Source: Salinibacterium sp. (GTDB lineage Bacteria > Actinomycetota > Actinomycetes > Actinomycetales > Microbacteriaceae). Taken from it: a DNA stretch of 64,000 bases. The stretch is from positions 1 to 64,000 of the forward strand of contig JANXVG010000072.1 of assembly GCA_025351795.1 (NCBI GenBank), read 5' to 3'. Below, one piece after another: positions 8,594 through 18,826 of this stretch; within the stretch, counting starts at the first letter, position 1, and every line of letters starts with the position of its first letter. The notes below the pieces were generated by a model. That model was not told where the DNA came from. It did not search any database and worked only from the letters and a program-made list of their open reading frames with translations. The position numbers and the translations under genes are program-made.

Positions 8594-8623
8594 AAAGGGG
8601 CCGCGCTCAGCACGGCCCCTTTT
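8594..8623. terminator. bidirectional terminator between tdk and tRNA-Pro
   Basis: Arms AAAGGGGCCG (8594-8603) and CGGCCCCTTT (8613-8622) around a 9-base loop, with an A tract on one side and a T tract on the other. It can end transcription from both the plus-strand tdk operon and the minus-strand tRNA. Confidence 0.85.
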
Positions 8624-8629
8624 GCTCTG

Positions 8630-8703
<74 letters not shown>

Positions 8704-8733
8704 ATTGACTTGCGCGTTGCCGCACGAGCCTCA

Positions 8734-9702
8734 TCAAGAATAGCTGAAATCGTCGGCGACGAGTGTCACGACCACGGCCTCGGGCGGGCAGGCGAAGCGC
8801 ACCGGCGCGTAGATGGATGTTCCGATACCAGCGCTCACGTTGAGGTAGGCCGCGCGCCGCGCATGCCGCCACAGGCTGAGCCCCTGAGCTTGCTCACTCG
8901 GGATGTCGCAATTGGTGACGAGCGCGGGTAACCCCGGAATGCGCACTTGGCCGCCGTGCGTGTGCCCGGCGAAGATGGCGTCTGCACCATTCGTCACAAA
9001 CGCATCGAGAACACGACGGTATGGGGCGTGGGTCACACCGATTGCAACGGCCGCTGGGCCCGTGCGGTCATCCGCCCAGCCGACGTTTTGACGCATCTCA
9101 TCGATGGCGCCTGGCAGCTGGTCGAGCCGGTCCCAGCCTCTATGGGCATCGTTTACCCCGAACAATTCGAGTCGCGATCCGCGCAGTTCGACCGCTCGCG
9201 CGTTGTTGTTGAGGTTGAGCCAGCCCAAGGTATTCTCGAAAAATTCTTCGAGGGTCGCGGTGTTGAGGGGCGTTGTCTTGGCAGAACGGGCCGAGGGAGC
9301 CAGAAAATATCGCGCTGGATTCTTGAACTCGGGTGCGTAATAGTCGTTCGATCCATGCACGAAGACGCCGGGCACGCCCACGAATGGTTCGAGAGCGAAG
9401 CGAACACCATCGAGCCCGTCCAGGTGGCCCAGGTTGTCTCCGGTGTTCACGATGAGGTCGGGTTCAAGGATTGCGAGCGAACGCAGCCACTCCTGCTTAC
9501 CGCGCTGCCATGGTGCCATGTGCAGGTCTGCGAGATGGAGCACCGTGATCGGGCGTGTACCCGGGTCGAGAATCGGCAGCACTTCGTGGCGAATCGTGAA
9601 ACGATTGCGCTCGACCAGAACCCCCCAGGCGAATGCCCCGAGGCCGACGGCCGCCGCAATCCCAGTGGCGCGGGCTACCGTCGTGCCTACGGGTGGCGTC
9701 AC
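8734..9702 (-). CDS. membrane-anchored metallophosphoesterase
   Basis: A 322-residue calcineurin-like phosphoesterase (YkuE/YaeI type). One hydrophobic segment at about residues 12-30 anchors it, after which come the metal motifs: DLHMAPW (D-x-H, about 59-61), GDN (about 88-90), GSND in the GNHD position (Ser replacing Asn-flanking Gly, as common in this subgroup), a lone His in VTHAP, and GHTHGG. Family members hydrolyse phosphoesters such as UDP-diacylglucosamine-like lipids or nucleotides; the substrate is not deducible. The GTG start overlaps the PBP stop in a GTGA junction, so it is co-transcribed with a cell-wall synthase. Confidence 0.88.
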   Translation of the reverse strand: MTPPVGTTVARATGIAAAVGLGAFAWGVLVERNRFTIRHEVLPILDPGTRPITVLHLADLHMAPWQRGKQEWLRSLAILEPDLIVNTGDNLGHLDGLDGVRFALEPFVGVPGVFVHGSNDYYAPEFKNPARYFLAPSARSAKTTPLNTATLEEFFENTLGWLNLNNNARAVELRGSRLELFGVNDAHRGWDRLDQLPGAIDEMRQNVGWADDRTGPAAVAIGVTHAPYRRVLDAFVTNGADAIFAGHTHGGQVRIPGLPALVTNCDIPSEQAQGLSLWRHARRAAYLNVSAGIGTSIYAPVRFACPPEAVVVTLVADDFSYS

Positions 9703-12263
9703 GGGCAGGTCAGTAACTTGCCGACTGCGAGCGTGATCGGGTCGGTCTTCAGCAAATAGGAACCAGGCGCTGGATTCGACGACACGACCTTGTTCACTAA
9801 TGCCGGATCAGTGGTAACGACACACCCCTGGATCACGTTCGTGAAGCCTTGGCTGGTGAGCGTTCCGTGTGCTGCACCATAAGCCGGATGTGTGGAGACC
9901 ACATCGGGCAGTTGGATCTTGTTGCCCTTGCTCGTGTAGACAATCACCGTTGTGCCGCGCGCGGTGAGCGAGCCGGCAGCTGGATCAGTACCAACCACCT
10001 TGCCTGCCGCAATCTCCGAGTCGACCGTGCCGCCATCTTGGTAGGTAAAGCCGAGGCTAACCAGCAGCGACTGCGCCTGCTCGGGTGACTGACCAGTGAG
10101 ATCAGGAACTGTGACACCAGAACCGGTGAGAAGACGTGGAACGGGAGGTTGGAAGTCGACTCCTCCGTACTTGGCATCGATGGCACCCACCGTCGCATTC
10201 ATGATGACGTGTCGAAGCACACCGCCGCTGATACCCGCCCAACTGTAGTTTCGAATCGAGAAGTCGCCGACGATGTTACCGACCCACGTGATGGATGCCG
10301 CAGCGGTTGATGCGAGGGCTACCCAAGTGTCCTTGGCGCCGTCGGTTGTTCCCGTCTTGCCGATGTGAGGAATGCCATTGCGAGGGTCGGATGCGCTTGC
10401 AGTCCCCCCCCGGACGACGCCTTGAAGAGCGTAGTCAGCGGTGGCCGCAACCTCGGGGTCGATAGCCTGGTGGCAGTCCTTCGCCTGACCGGGCAACTCT
10501 GCACCATTCGGGGCAACGACTCGGTCCAGGATAACCGGGGCGCAATACAGCCCGTTCGCCGCCATGCCCGCATATGCGCCAGCCATGCCCAGCGGAGTGA
10601 CTTCGTTAATACCGAGAATCGATGACGGAGTCGATTTCAACACCTGGCCATCTGCACGCACGACACCGAGCGCTTCGGCATTCTTCCTGACTTGGCACAG
10701 GTCGACTTGCATCCCCATAGAGATGAATGCGCCGTTGATCGATCCGGCCGTCGCGGCCATGACCGTGAAGTTGCCAGCTTCGCCCGCGTCATTTTTGAAG
10801 GTGTAAGTGCCGCCGTACGGAGGCGGTGGCTCACCGGGGTTAAAATTCGTGCAGGTGTTGGTGAACTTGGCTTGGTTCTCGGTTCGTGCGTTTCCGTTCA
10901 CGAGTTCATTAAGGCCCTTGCCTGCTTGCAACCACGCAAGCAAAGTGAAGAGCTTGTAAGTGGACCCTGGTTGGATGCCACTCGAGCCGCCGTAGTCGAA
11001 CGACGTGTTGTAGTTCACGGCCGTCGCGGTCGGTCCAGCGCCGTCGAGCGTGTCGTTGAAGATCTTATTTTCGGTCATCACGAGCACTCGCCCGGTTCCT
11101 GGTTGTACGGTCACCGTCGAACTACCGAGCTGTAGTTCTGTCGCGTCGTTGGGGGCGTACGCCCAGGTCTGGTCTTGAGCGTTGACCTGAACGTCAAGAT
11201 CGAGGGTCGTGTACAGCTTGTAGCCGCCATGCTTCCAGTTGGCTACTCTTTCTTCGGGCGTTGCCCCGAGCGCCGCGAAGTTCTTGATGTTCTTGACGAC
11301 GTAGTCGCAGAACCAGCGCGCGTGATCGTAGCCGGCCGAGCAACCATTGTGCGGCGATGACGGCTTGATGGTCGTCGCATCGACGGGTATCGCGCGAGCG
11401 TCGGCCAACTCCTTGGTAGTGATGTCGTTGAGTTGTTGCATGTCGCCCAGAATGACATCGCGACGATCCTTGTTCGCGGCATAGTTCTTCGCGTCAAACA
11501 GGCCGCGCTGTTGCGGGTACTGCACAATGGCGACGAGGCTTGCGGCCTGAGTGAGGGTGAGGTCAGCAGCGTTAACGCTGTAGTAGCGTTGGGCGGCCGC
11601 TTGGATGCCGTAGGTGTTGTCGCCGAAGAAGGCGATGTTGAGGTACGCGGCCAGGATTTCTTTCTTGGTGTACTTCTTCTCCAAGCCGATCGCGAGCTTC
11701 ATCTCCTTGAGCTTGCGATCCAGAGTTGTAGCAGTCGCTACGTTGTACGCATCCGTGCGCGCCTGCTCGGTCGGCAGCTGCAGCGCCAACTGCACGAAAA
11801 TATTCTTGACAAGTTGCATCGACAGCGTTGATGCACCGCTGGCGGACGTCCCAGCCGCGTTGCCGAGCGCCGCCCGCGCGACCGAGGAGATATCTACTCC
11901 ACCGTGCTGGAAGAAGCGGCGGTCTTCACCATCAACGGCGGCTTCGAGCGCGAACTTCGAAATCTGGTCGTAGGTAACTTCTTGGCGGTTCTGGTCGTAG
12001 ATCGTCGCGATCAGGCCGTACTTGCCATGGTCTGCGCCACCGGTCTGGGTTGCATAAATCTCATTGCGCTCGGGCTGCTGGCCGATCTCGATGAACTCGG
12101 GCAGACTGTCGAAAACACCCAGCGTGCTCGACGCAGTGATGCCAGTGACGGCGAGCGCGGGAGTGACCATGACTGTCACGAGAAGGCCAGCAAGGACGCT
12201 GAAACCGAGAAGTCCCGCTGCGGCTGTGAACACGCCGCTTGGCTTGGCTTTTTGGGCAGACAT
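9699..12263 (-). CDS. class A penicillin-binding protein with PASTA repeats
   Basis: An 854-residue bifunctional peptidoglycan synthase. A signal anchor (about residues 10-40) is followed by the GT51 glycosyltransferase: catalytic Glu in EDRRFFQHGG (about 113), then GASTLSMQLVKNIF and KEILAAYLNIAFFG. The transpeptidase has SxxK as GSTYKLF (Ser near 432), SxN as SIN and KTGTT near 635. About 130 residues at the C-terminus form PASTA-type repeats (VPDLTGQSPEQAQSLLVSLGF and a second, divergent copy with two Cys). The ATG at 12263 gives MSAQKAKPSG before the anchor; an earlier start would add 30 unrelated residues. It polymerises and cross-links peptidoglycan outside the membrane. Confidence 0.93.
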   Translation of the reverse strand: MSAQKAKPSGVFTAAAGLLGFSVLAGLLVTVMVTPALAVTGITASSTLGVFDSLPEFIEIGQQPERNEIYATQTGGADHGKYGLIATIYDQNRQEVTYDQISKFALEAAVDGEDRRFFQHGGVDISSVARAALGNAAGTSASGASTLSMQLVKNIFVQLALQLPTEQARTDAYNVATATTLDRKLKEMKLAIGLEKKYTKKEILAAYLNIAFFGDNTYGIQAAAQRYYSVNAADLTLTQAASLVAIVQYPQQRGLFDAKNYAANKDRRDVILGDMQQLNDITTKELADARAIPVDATTIKPSSPHNGCSAGYDHARWFCDYVVKNIKNFAALGATPEERVANWKHGGYKLYTTLDLDVQVNAQDQTWAYAPNDATELQLGSSTVTVQPGTGRVLVMTENKIFNDTLDGAGPTATAVNYNTSFDYGGSSGIQPGSTYKLFTLLAWLQAGKGLNELVNGNARTENQAKFTNTCTNFNPGEPPPPYGGTYTFKNDAGEAGNFTVMAATAGSINGAFISMGMQVDLCQVRKNAEALGVVRADGQVLKSTPSSILGINEVTPLGMAGAYAGMAANGLYCAPVILDRVVAPNGAELPGQAKDCHQAIDPEVAATADYALQGVVRGGTASASDPRNGIPHIGKTGTTDGAKDTWVALASTAAASITWVGNIVGDFSIRNYSWAGISGGVLRHVIMNATVGAIDAKYGGVDFQPPVPRLLTGSGVTVPDLTGQSPEQAQSLLVSLGFTYQDGGTVDSEIAAGKVVGTDPAAGSLTARGTTVIVYTSKGNKIQLPDVVSTHPAYGAAHGTLTSQGFTNVIQGCVVTTDPALVNKVVSSNPAPGSYLLKTDPITLAVGKLLTCP

Positions 12264-12315
12264 AGAATGAATGGTACGGGATAAGCCCGCCCGCCAAGCT
12301 GAACGGAAGCCCCCA

Positions 12316-12474
12316 ATGCCCATGTGGGAGTACCTCACCACCCCGTTGATCATTCACAACACGGCCGCCATCCTCAACAACTGGGGTTCGGAGGGCTGGG
12401 AACTCGTGCAGGTCGTGACCGGCCCCGAGGGTGGGCTTGTCGCATATCTAAAGCGCCCGAAGAAAGAAGACTGA
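12316..12474 (+). CDS. DUF4177-like small protein
   Basis: A 52-residue protein reading MPMWEYLTTPLI, then a helix ending NNWGSEGWELVQV and a strand GGLVAYLKRPK. The WEY plus LNxxGxEGWELV pattern is that of DUF4177-type proteins, whose function is unknown. The ATG at 12316 is near a GGAAG motif and is preferred; a second ATG lies two codons on. Its TGA shares a base with the ATG of the RidA gene (TGATG), so the two are translationally coupled. It is divergent from the penicillin-binding protein. Confidence 0.75.
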   Translation: MPMWEYLTTPLIIHNTAAILNNWGSEGWELVQVVTGPEGGLVAYLKRPKKED

Positions 12475-12935
12475 TGTCTGCATTGGATGACCGCCTCGCC
12501 GAACTCGGCATCGAAATTCCCGAGGTTGTCAAGCCTGTCGCCGCCTACGTGCCCGCTGTCGTTACGGGAAATCTGGTGTTCACCGCCGGACAGCTGCCGT
12601 TCGTGAACGGGGCCTTGTCCGAGACCGGCAAGGTGGGTGCTGAGGTGAGCGCGGCATCCGCCACTGATTTGGCCCGCACGTGTGTACTCAACGGACTCGC
12701 GGCCGCGAAGGGCGCGATCGGGTCACTCGACAGGATCACGCGCGTGGTCAAGGTGGTCGGGTTTGTCGCGTCTGACCCGTCGTTCACGGGCCAACCCGCG
12801 GTCATCAACGGTGCGTCCCTGTTGCTCGGTGAGATCTTTGGCGAGGCCGGCGCCCACGCACGTAGTGCCGTCGGCGTCGCGGTGTTGCCGCTGGATGCTC
12901 CCGTCGAGATCGAGTTCGTGTTCGAGTTCGCCTGA
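12474..12935 (+). CDS. RidA/YjgF family protein
   Basis: A 153-residue RidA-family protein of the longer actinobacterial type. It carries the typical strand YVPAVVTGNLVFTAGQLPF, a central helix DLARTCVLNGLAAAKGAIG, VVKVVGFVASDPSFTGQPAVINGAS and a final ARSAVGVAVLPLDAPVEIEF. Family members are trimers that hydrolyse reactive enamine/imine intermediates from PLP enzymes. The Arg that in RidA contacts the keto-acid (in the ARSAVGVAVLPL strand) is present; the acidic position lies in the terminal VEIEFVFEFA. It is coupled to the DUF4177-like gene upstream. Confidence 0.85.
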   Translation: MSALDDRLAELGIEIPEVVKPVAAYVPAVVTGNLVFTAGQLPFVNGALSETGKVGAEVSAASATDLARTCVLNGLAAAKGAIGSLDRITRVVKVVGFVASDPSFTGQPAVINGASLLLGEIFGEAGAHARSAVGVAVLPLDAPVEIEFVFEFA

Positions 12936-12988
12936 TTCGCGGGCGAGCTCGTCGGGTGGTGTCAGGTGCGATGGCGGCACTTTTAGCT

Positions 12989-13068
12989 CGCTTTTCCGGA
13001 CCAATCGCTCAGTCGGTGCCGAAATGCGGTAACCAGAGTGATCTTGACGAACTTCCTCCGGAAAAGCG
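12989..13068. repeat. palindrome-ended element E1 (pair 1)
   Basis: 80-bp element with perfect 12-bp terminal inverted repeats CGCTTTTCCGGA and TCCGGAAAAGCG. It lies between the 3' ends of the RidA gene and the AbiEi/DUF559 gene. Its interior contains ATGCGGTAACCAGAGTGATC, which resembles the reverse complement of the interior of the element at 14118-14207, so the two probably belong to one family in opposite orientation. The 56-base spacing between arms is long for a simple terminator. Confidence 0.75.
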
Positions 13069-13109
13069 CACGAAAAACAGTTCGGGCAACACCCCTGATT
13101 CTCTGACGT

Positions 13110-13997
13110 TCACACGACGCGTCGGAGGTGATCCTGTCGTGACAGGTGCTCGAGAATGCGGAGTTCGCAGGCTGGCCAGTTGTACATGACCATGGCGTAT
13201 CGCAGCCTGATCACGATGTATCCACGAATCGACAGTGCGTTGTCGCGGTTCGCATCCCGCGTGGCATCGGCGATCGCGTCGTGAAATTGACGGCCATCGG
13301 TCTCGATGATGATCGATCGCCCGACAACGAAATCGACTTCACCCACGCCATCGATCCTTCGGTGGAACTCGAATGGGATACCGCGCTCGATCAGCCAGCA
13401 GCGCACGATCGATTCGAGGCCGGAGTCCGACCGTGGGTCGAGGTATCGATTCCATGCGGAGAAGCGCTCGGGTAGTGATGCGATCAGAGCACGGACGGCG
13501 GATTCCGACACCGTACCGACCCTCATCGCTGAGTCCGCACACGCGACGGCGGTCGTGCGGTCGGAGCACAGCATCACTTGCGCGAGCGACTCGAGGGGGG
13601 ACTCGCGCCACTCGTCCGATCGACCGCTCGGAACTCCATGCAGCACGCGCCAGTGCTGCACAATTTGGTGATCCCGTGCGGACCGCGAGTCAGGATAGGC
13701 GAATTGCACGCGACCGGGCTTGGCGACGTTGCCGTGTGCTGGCCAGCTCACATGCACGCGTTCCTCGAGCCCGATCCACCAGCCATAGCTCGCGGCGGCG
13801 GACATACCGCCAATCCGACCGCCAAGCATAATGGCGATGCGACGATGGTCGTCGAGACCCGGCAGCGCGTACCACGCCCGCCTAACTCGCACCACGATGC
13901 CGGATCGCACTGCGCTGGTGAGCGAGTAGCCGGAGATCCCGCGCACGCGCAGGGCTTTGCGGGTAGCGATGCCCCCAAGTTCGGTCATTGTTGCCAT
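13110..13997 (-). CDS. AbiEi-type winged helix / DUF559 nuclease-like protein
   Basis: About 295 residues if started at ATG 13997; in-frame ATG 14024 and TTG 14057 are possible and no ribosome site decides. The N-terminal part has a short AbiEi-like helix-turn-helix (LRVRGISGYSLTSAVRSG, then VVRVRRAWYALPG). The last 100 residues form a Vsr/DUF559 PD-(D/E)XK-like domain: ESIVRCWLIERGIPFEF, GVGEVDFVVG and IIIETDGRQFH with Glu and two acidic residues in place, then RDNALSIRGYIVIRLRY. DNA cleavage or nicking is plausible but unproven. It is a paralogue of the gene at 42441-43328 and is bracketed by palindrome-ended elements E1 and E2. Confidence 0.75.
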   Translation of the reverse strand: MATMTELGGIATRKALRVRGISGYSLTSAVRSGIVVRVRRAWYALPGLDDHRRIAIMLGGRIGGMSAAASYGWWIGLEERVHVSWPAHGNVAKPGRVQFAYPDSRSARDHQIVQHWRVLHGVPSGRSDEWRESPLESLAQVMLCSDRTTAVACADSAMRVGTVSESAVRALIASLPERFSAWNRYLDPRSDSGLESIVRCWLIERGIPFEFHRRIDGVGEVDFVVGRSIIIETDGRQFHDAIADATRDANRDNALSIRGYIVIRLRYAMVMYNWPACELRILEHLSRQDHLRRVV

Positions 13998-14117
13998 AAG
14001 GACGGTCGGGATTTTTGCCTGCATGCGTGGATGCTGCACCACCGCGATGCTGCGCAAGGCGGCATCCGGGGCTTCGGTGAGAAACAGCGCCGTCGGGCGA
14101 CGGTGGAGGCGGGGCTA

Positions 14118-14207
14118 TCGCGCGCTTTTCCGGATCAACCTACTGACAGTCACAGTGGTTACAACAAAAGTGGAGCGCGACTTGGTAACCTCCGGAAAAG
14201 CGCGCGA
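14118..14207. repeat. palindrome-ended element E2 (pair 1)
   Basis: 90-bp element with perfect 17-bp terminal inverted repeats TCGCGCGCTTTTCCGGA and TCCGGAAAAGCGCGCGA. The inner 11 bases of the arms match those of E1. A further internal pair, GGTTAC and GTAACC, makes the element doubly palindromic. It lies between the start of the AbiEi/DUF559 gene and the 3' end of the acetyl-CoA synthetase gene. Confidence 0.8.
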
Positions 14208-14259
14208 AAGGCGAGCCGGGGCGCGCGAAAAGGGAGCGCCACCACCGCAGTGTGCCGTC

Positions 14260-16245
<1,986 letters not shown>

Positions 16246-16380
16246 CAAATCCTCGATGATTTCATGCGACGCCGGCTACGAATGCGGCGAAAAGGGGGGA
16301 GCTGGGACGCAACGAGTCTAAGCGCCTGAGAGCGACCCGCGCAGTTGCTGATTACGCGTGGTGAATCGCCGAATCATCCA

Positions 16381-16408
16381 TTGCGCACATACCCATTTGG
16401 GGTACACT
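16381..16408 (+). promoter_or_regulatory. promoter of the 6C RNA
   Basis: TTGCGC (16381-16386) and TACACT (16403-16408) are separated by 16 bases and precede the 6C hairpins by about 27 bases, fitting a sigma-A-type promoter. The extended -10 string GGTACACT recurs at 16538-16545, ahead of the tad genes. Confidence 0.5.
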
Positions 16409-16435
16409 GATCTTCGTCAAACGCAAGTTTGGTGT

Positions 16436-16505
16436 GTAGTGCCAACTGATTCCCCCCAATCAGGCACTACTGTGGCGGCGCCTGTTCCCCCCAATAGGCG
16501 CCGCC
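16436..16505 (+). ncRNA. 6C RNA (two C-loop hairpins)
   Basis: Two consecutive hairpins, each with a run of six C in the loop. Hairpin 1 has arms GTAGTGCC (16436-16443) and GGCACTAC (16463-16470) with CCCCCC at 16452-16457. Hairpin 2 has arms GGCGGCGCC (16474-16482) and GGCGCCGCC (16497-16505) around another C6 run. This is the definition of the actinobacterial 6C RNA motif, related to mycobacterial B11. That sRNA pairs its C-rich loops with G-rich target mRNAs. The transcript probably begins near 16415; hairpin 2 may serve as terminator. The match is by structure, not by covariance search. Confidence 0.85.
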
Positions 16506-16649
16506 CCTCTCGTTAACGCGGGATGCCCAATTGCGAGGGTACACTAACCGTTCTGCGACGCATGTGGGACCAGTCCCTCACAGTAGACCGGTGTCCCCGA
16601 GAAGGCCAGCCAATCGCCAGCAGCTTACGGTGCCCGCTACCGTCGCTGC

Positions 16650-17654
16650 ATGGTCGTTCCGTTCGTTGCGCGCAGGCCCGGACAACCGGATGCCGATGCC
16701 CGTCCCGAGCGCCGCACCGGGCGCGGCGCTGACCTCGCCGAGTTTTCCGTGCTTGCTCCATTCGTCTCGGATCCCGACGTCACCGACGTCTTCGTCAATG
16801 GACCCGGCGCAATCTGGGTCGACCGTGGACGCGGACTTGAGCGCCAGAGCGACGTTCGCGTGGGCGAGACGCAGTTGCGCGAACTCGCAGTTCGACTCGT
16901 CGCCGTCGGGGGGCGGCACATCGATGAGGCGAGCCCGTGCGTCGATGTGCGGTTGCACGACGGAATCCGCGTACACGCTGTACTTCCTCCGATCTCGCCG
17001 GTTGGCACGCTGCTCTCGATTCGGCTACCGCGCGTGCGCGTATGGGGGCTCTCCGAACTCGACGCCGCTGGGTTCTTTTCGAGGGTGCCGCTCGCCGTCG
17101 TCCGAGGTCTCGTCGACCGCCGCGAGAACCTGCTCGTGACGGGAGCAGCAGGTAGCGGTAAGACCACGTTGCTCGGCGCGATACTCGGTGCCGCGAACCC
17201 GGCCGAACGCATCGTGGCGATCGAAGACGTCGGCGAACTGCGAGTCGAGCATCCGCACTTCATCGCCCTCGAAGCGCGACAGCCTAACCTCGAAGGCGTT
17301 GGTGAAGTGGGCCTGGCCCGACTGCTTCGAGAAGCGCTGCGGATGCGCCCAGATCGTCTCGTGCTCGGCGAATGCCGCGGCGCCGAGATTCGCGAACTGC
17401 TCTCTGCGCTCAACACGGGACATGACGGCGGGGCTGGCACTCTGCACGCCAACTCGCTCGAGGACGTGCCCGCGCGACTTGAGGCGCTCGGTGCGCTCGC
17501 CCACCTGCGCCCAGATGCGATCGGCAGACAGGCGGTGAGTGCGATCGGCGCCGTGCTCCACGTCGAACGAGCAGACGGTACCCGCAGGCTCGCACAAGTG
17601 GGCCGATTTTCGCTCGACGAGCGCGACCGACTCGTTGTGGTGGAGTGCACATGA
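16650..17654 (+). CDS. TadA/CpaF-family pilus assembly ATPase
   Basis: A 334-residue secretion ATPase of the VirB11/TadA type. The N-terminal domain has SDPDVTDVFVNGPGAIWVDRG; the motor domain has Walker A GAAGSGKTT (about 165-173), an Asp-box VAIEDVGELRVEHP, Walker B LVLGECRGAE, and a His-box GHDGGAGTLHANS. It powers assembly of Flp/Tad pili at the inner face of the membrane. The stop overlaps the next gene (ATGA). The usual CpaE/Ssd-like gene ahead of tadA is absent here. It is slightly shorter than typical TadA, in line with actinobacterial short forms. Confidence 0.9.
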   Translation: MVVPFVARRPGQPDADARPERRTGRGADLAEFSVLAPFVSDPDVTDVFVNGPGAIWVDRGRGLERQSDVRVGETQLRELAVRLVAVGGRHIDEASPCVDVRLHDGIRVHAVLPPISPVGTLLSIRLPRVRVWGLSELDAAGFFSRVPLAVVRGLVDRRENLLVTGAAGSGKTTLLGAILGAANPAERIVAIEDVGELRVEHPHFIALEARQPNLEGVGEVGLARLLREALRMRPDRLVLGECRGAEIRELLSALNTGHDGGAGTLHANSLEDVPARLEALGALAHLRPDAIGRQAVSAIGAVLHVERADGTRRLAQVGRFSLDERDRLVVVECT

Positions 17655-18562
17655 ATAAGTCCCCCAACGGTATTGCCGAGGTCGCCGGGGTCGTGCAGCG
17701 GCTCGCCGTTCTGCTTGCGGCGGGGGTGCCGCCAGCGCCCGCCTGGTCGTACGTCGCCGAAGCGAGTGCATCGCACATCCCGCGAGCGGTGAGCCAATCG
17801 GTCGTGGATGCGACCGGTATCCCCGATGCCATCGTCGTGTGTGCCGCTCAATCTGCCGCTGCCGAAAAAGCGGCTTGGCACGGCGTCGCTGCCGCGTGGT
17901 CGGTCGCGACGGATGCTGGTGCTCCGCTTGCATCGTGTCTGCGCCAGTTTGCCGCATCCTTGCGTGATCTCGCTCAGGTGCAGCGCGATATTGACGTCTC
18001 CCTCAGCGGACCGGCGTCAACCGCCCGCATGGTGATGGTGCTTCCCGTGGTCGGCTTGCTGTGTGGAATGGCTCTGGGGTTCGACACCATCACTACGTTG
18101 TTCACGACTCCGATCGGCATCGGTTGCTTGGTGGTGGGAACCGCGCTGATGGCTGCAGCTCGGGCGTGGAACCGTGCGCTGGTCGCGGGTGCGCAGCCGC
18201 ACGAGATCACCCCCGGTCTTGAGTGCGAACTTACGGCGATCGCCGTGTCTGGCGGTGGGGCCATCGACGCCGCAATAGCTACAGTCGCCGTCGCCATGGA
18301 GCGCTTCGGCGTGACGGGTGGCGGCGGGGTCGCCTCGGTTCTCGACCTATCGCGGCGTGCCGGGGTACCCGCGGCCGAACTGCTGAGGAGCGCTGCAGAT
18401 GAGGCGCGCAGAGATGCGCGGGCGGCGGCGCAGGTGAGGGCGGAATCGCTCGCGGTGCGTCTCATGCTGCCGCTCGGGTTGTGCATCCTGCCCGCGTTCA
18501 TGGTGCTCGGCGTGCTGCCGCTGCTCGTGACCGTCATCTCGTCCACAGTGGTGAGTTTGTGA
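17651..18562 (+). CDS. fused TadB/TadC-like membrane protein
   Basis: A 303-residue protein that appears to hold two type II secretion F-like modules in one chain. Module 1 has VVQRLAVLLAAGVPPAPAW, then FAASLRDLAQVQRDI, and two membrane segments near residues 128-180. Module 2, from about residue 195, has LECELTAIAVSGGGAIDAAI, then LRSAADEARRDARAAAQVRAES and a terminal hydrophobic stretch LPLGLCILPAFMVLGVLPLL. In most tad loci these are separate genes, tadB and tadC. The ATG at 17651 overlaps the ATPase stop. It should form the membrane platform for pilin polymerisation. Confidence 0.75.
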   Translation: MNKSPNGIAEVAGVVQRLAVLLAAGVPPAPAWSYVAEASASHIPRAVSQSVVDATGIPDAIVVCAAQSAAAEKAAWHGVAAAWSVATDAGAPLASCLRQFAASLRDLAQVQRDIDVSLSGPASTARMVMVLPVVGLLCGMALGFDTITTLFTTPIGIGCLVVGTALMAAARAWNRALVAGAQPHEITPGLECELTAIAVSGGGAIDAAIATVAVAMERFGVTGGGGVASVLDLSRRAGVPAAELLRSAADEARRDARAAAQVRAESLAVRLMLPLGLCILPAFMVLGVLPLLVTVISSTVVSL

Positions 18563-18649
18563 GCGGGTGCACTGCTGCGCGATTGCGCGCTGTTACCAGA
18601 CCACACCCGACCAGACTGGCTGCGCTCGCGCCACGACGAAAGGCTGAAA

Positions 18650-18826
18650 ATGAAGCGACTGATGGGTGTCCTGCGAGACGAGTCCGGTGCGGCAACCGCC
18701 GAGTATGCGATCGCTACGATGGCCGCGGTGGGGTTCGCGGGGTTGCTCGTGGTGATCATGCGCTCAGATGAAGTACGCGGCATTCTGCTCGATCTGGTTC
18801 GTCGTGCGCTCACCTTCGGCGGCTGA
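18650..18826 (+). CDS. DUF4244 pilin-like protein
   Basis: A 58-residue protein MKRLMGVLRDESGAATAEYA followed by a single hydrophobic helix (IATMAAVGFAGLLVVIM) and a short charged tail ending FGG. The DESGAATAEYA-hydrophobic pattern is a class III (Flp-type) prepilin signal as in DUF4244 proteins of actinobacterial tad loci. It is likely the major pilin, processed by a prepilin peptidase encoded elsewhere. The upstream AAAGG at 18639-18643 is a ribosome site at suitable distance. Confidence 0.85.
   Translation: MKRLMGVLRDESGAATAEYAIATMAAVGFAGLLVVIMRSDEVRGILLDLVRRALTFGG

Larger units (their letters stand above)
16246..16649. other. intergenic region between acs and the tad locus
   Basis: Divergent intergenic region. 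It holds the acs leader, the 6C RNA with its promoter, and the presumed tad promoter (GGTACACT at 16538-16545 without a clear -35). No protein-coding gene is supported. Confidence 0.5.

Noticed and set aside
8947-9759. Plus-strand open frame of 270 codons over the metallophosphoesterase gene
   Set aside because: The minus strand carries all metallophosphoesterase motifs; this is its antisense shadow.
10692-12284. Several plus-strand frames over the penicillin-binding protein gene
   Set aside because: Antisense shadows of a clear minus-strand class A PBP.
12989-13068. E1 as a plain intrinsic terminator between convergent genes
   Set aside because: Arms are 56 bases apart with no T tract, and a matching element sits upstream of the same gene where no terminator is needed; kept as repeat, though a terminator role is not excluded.
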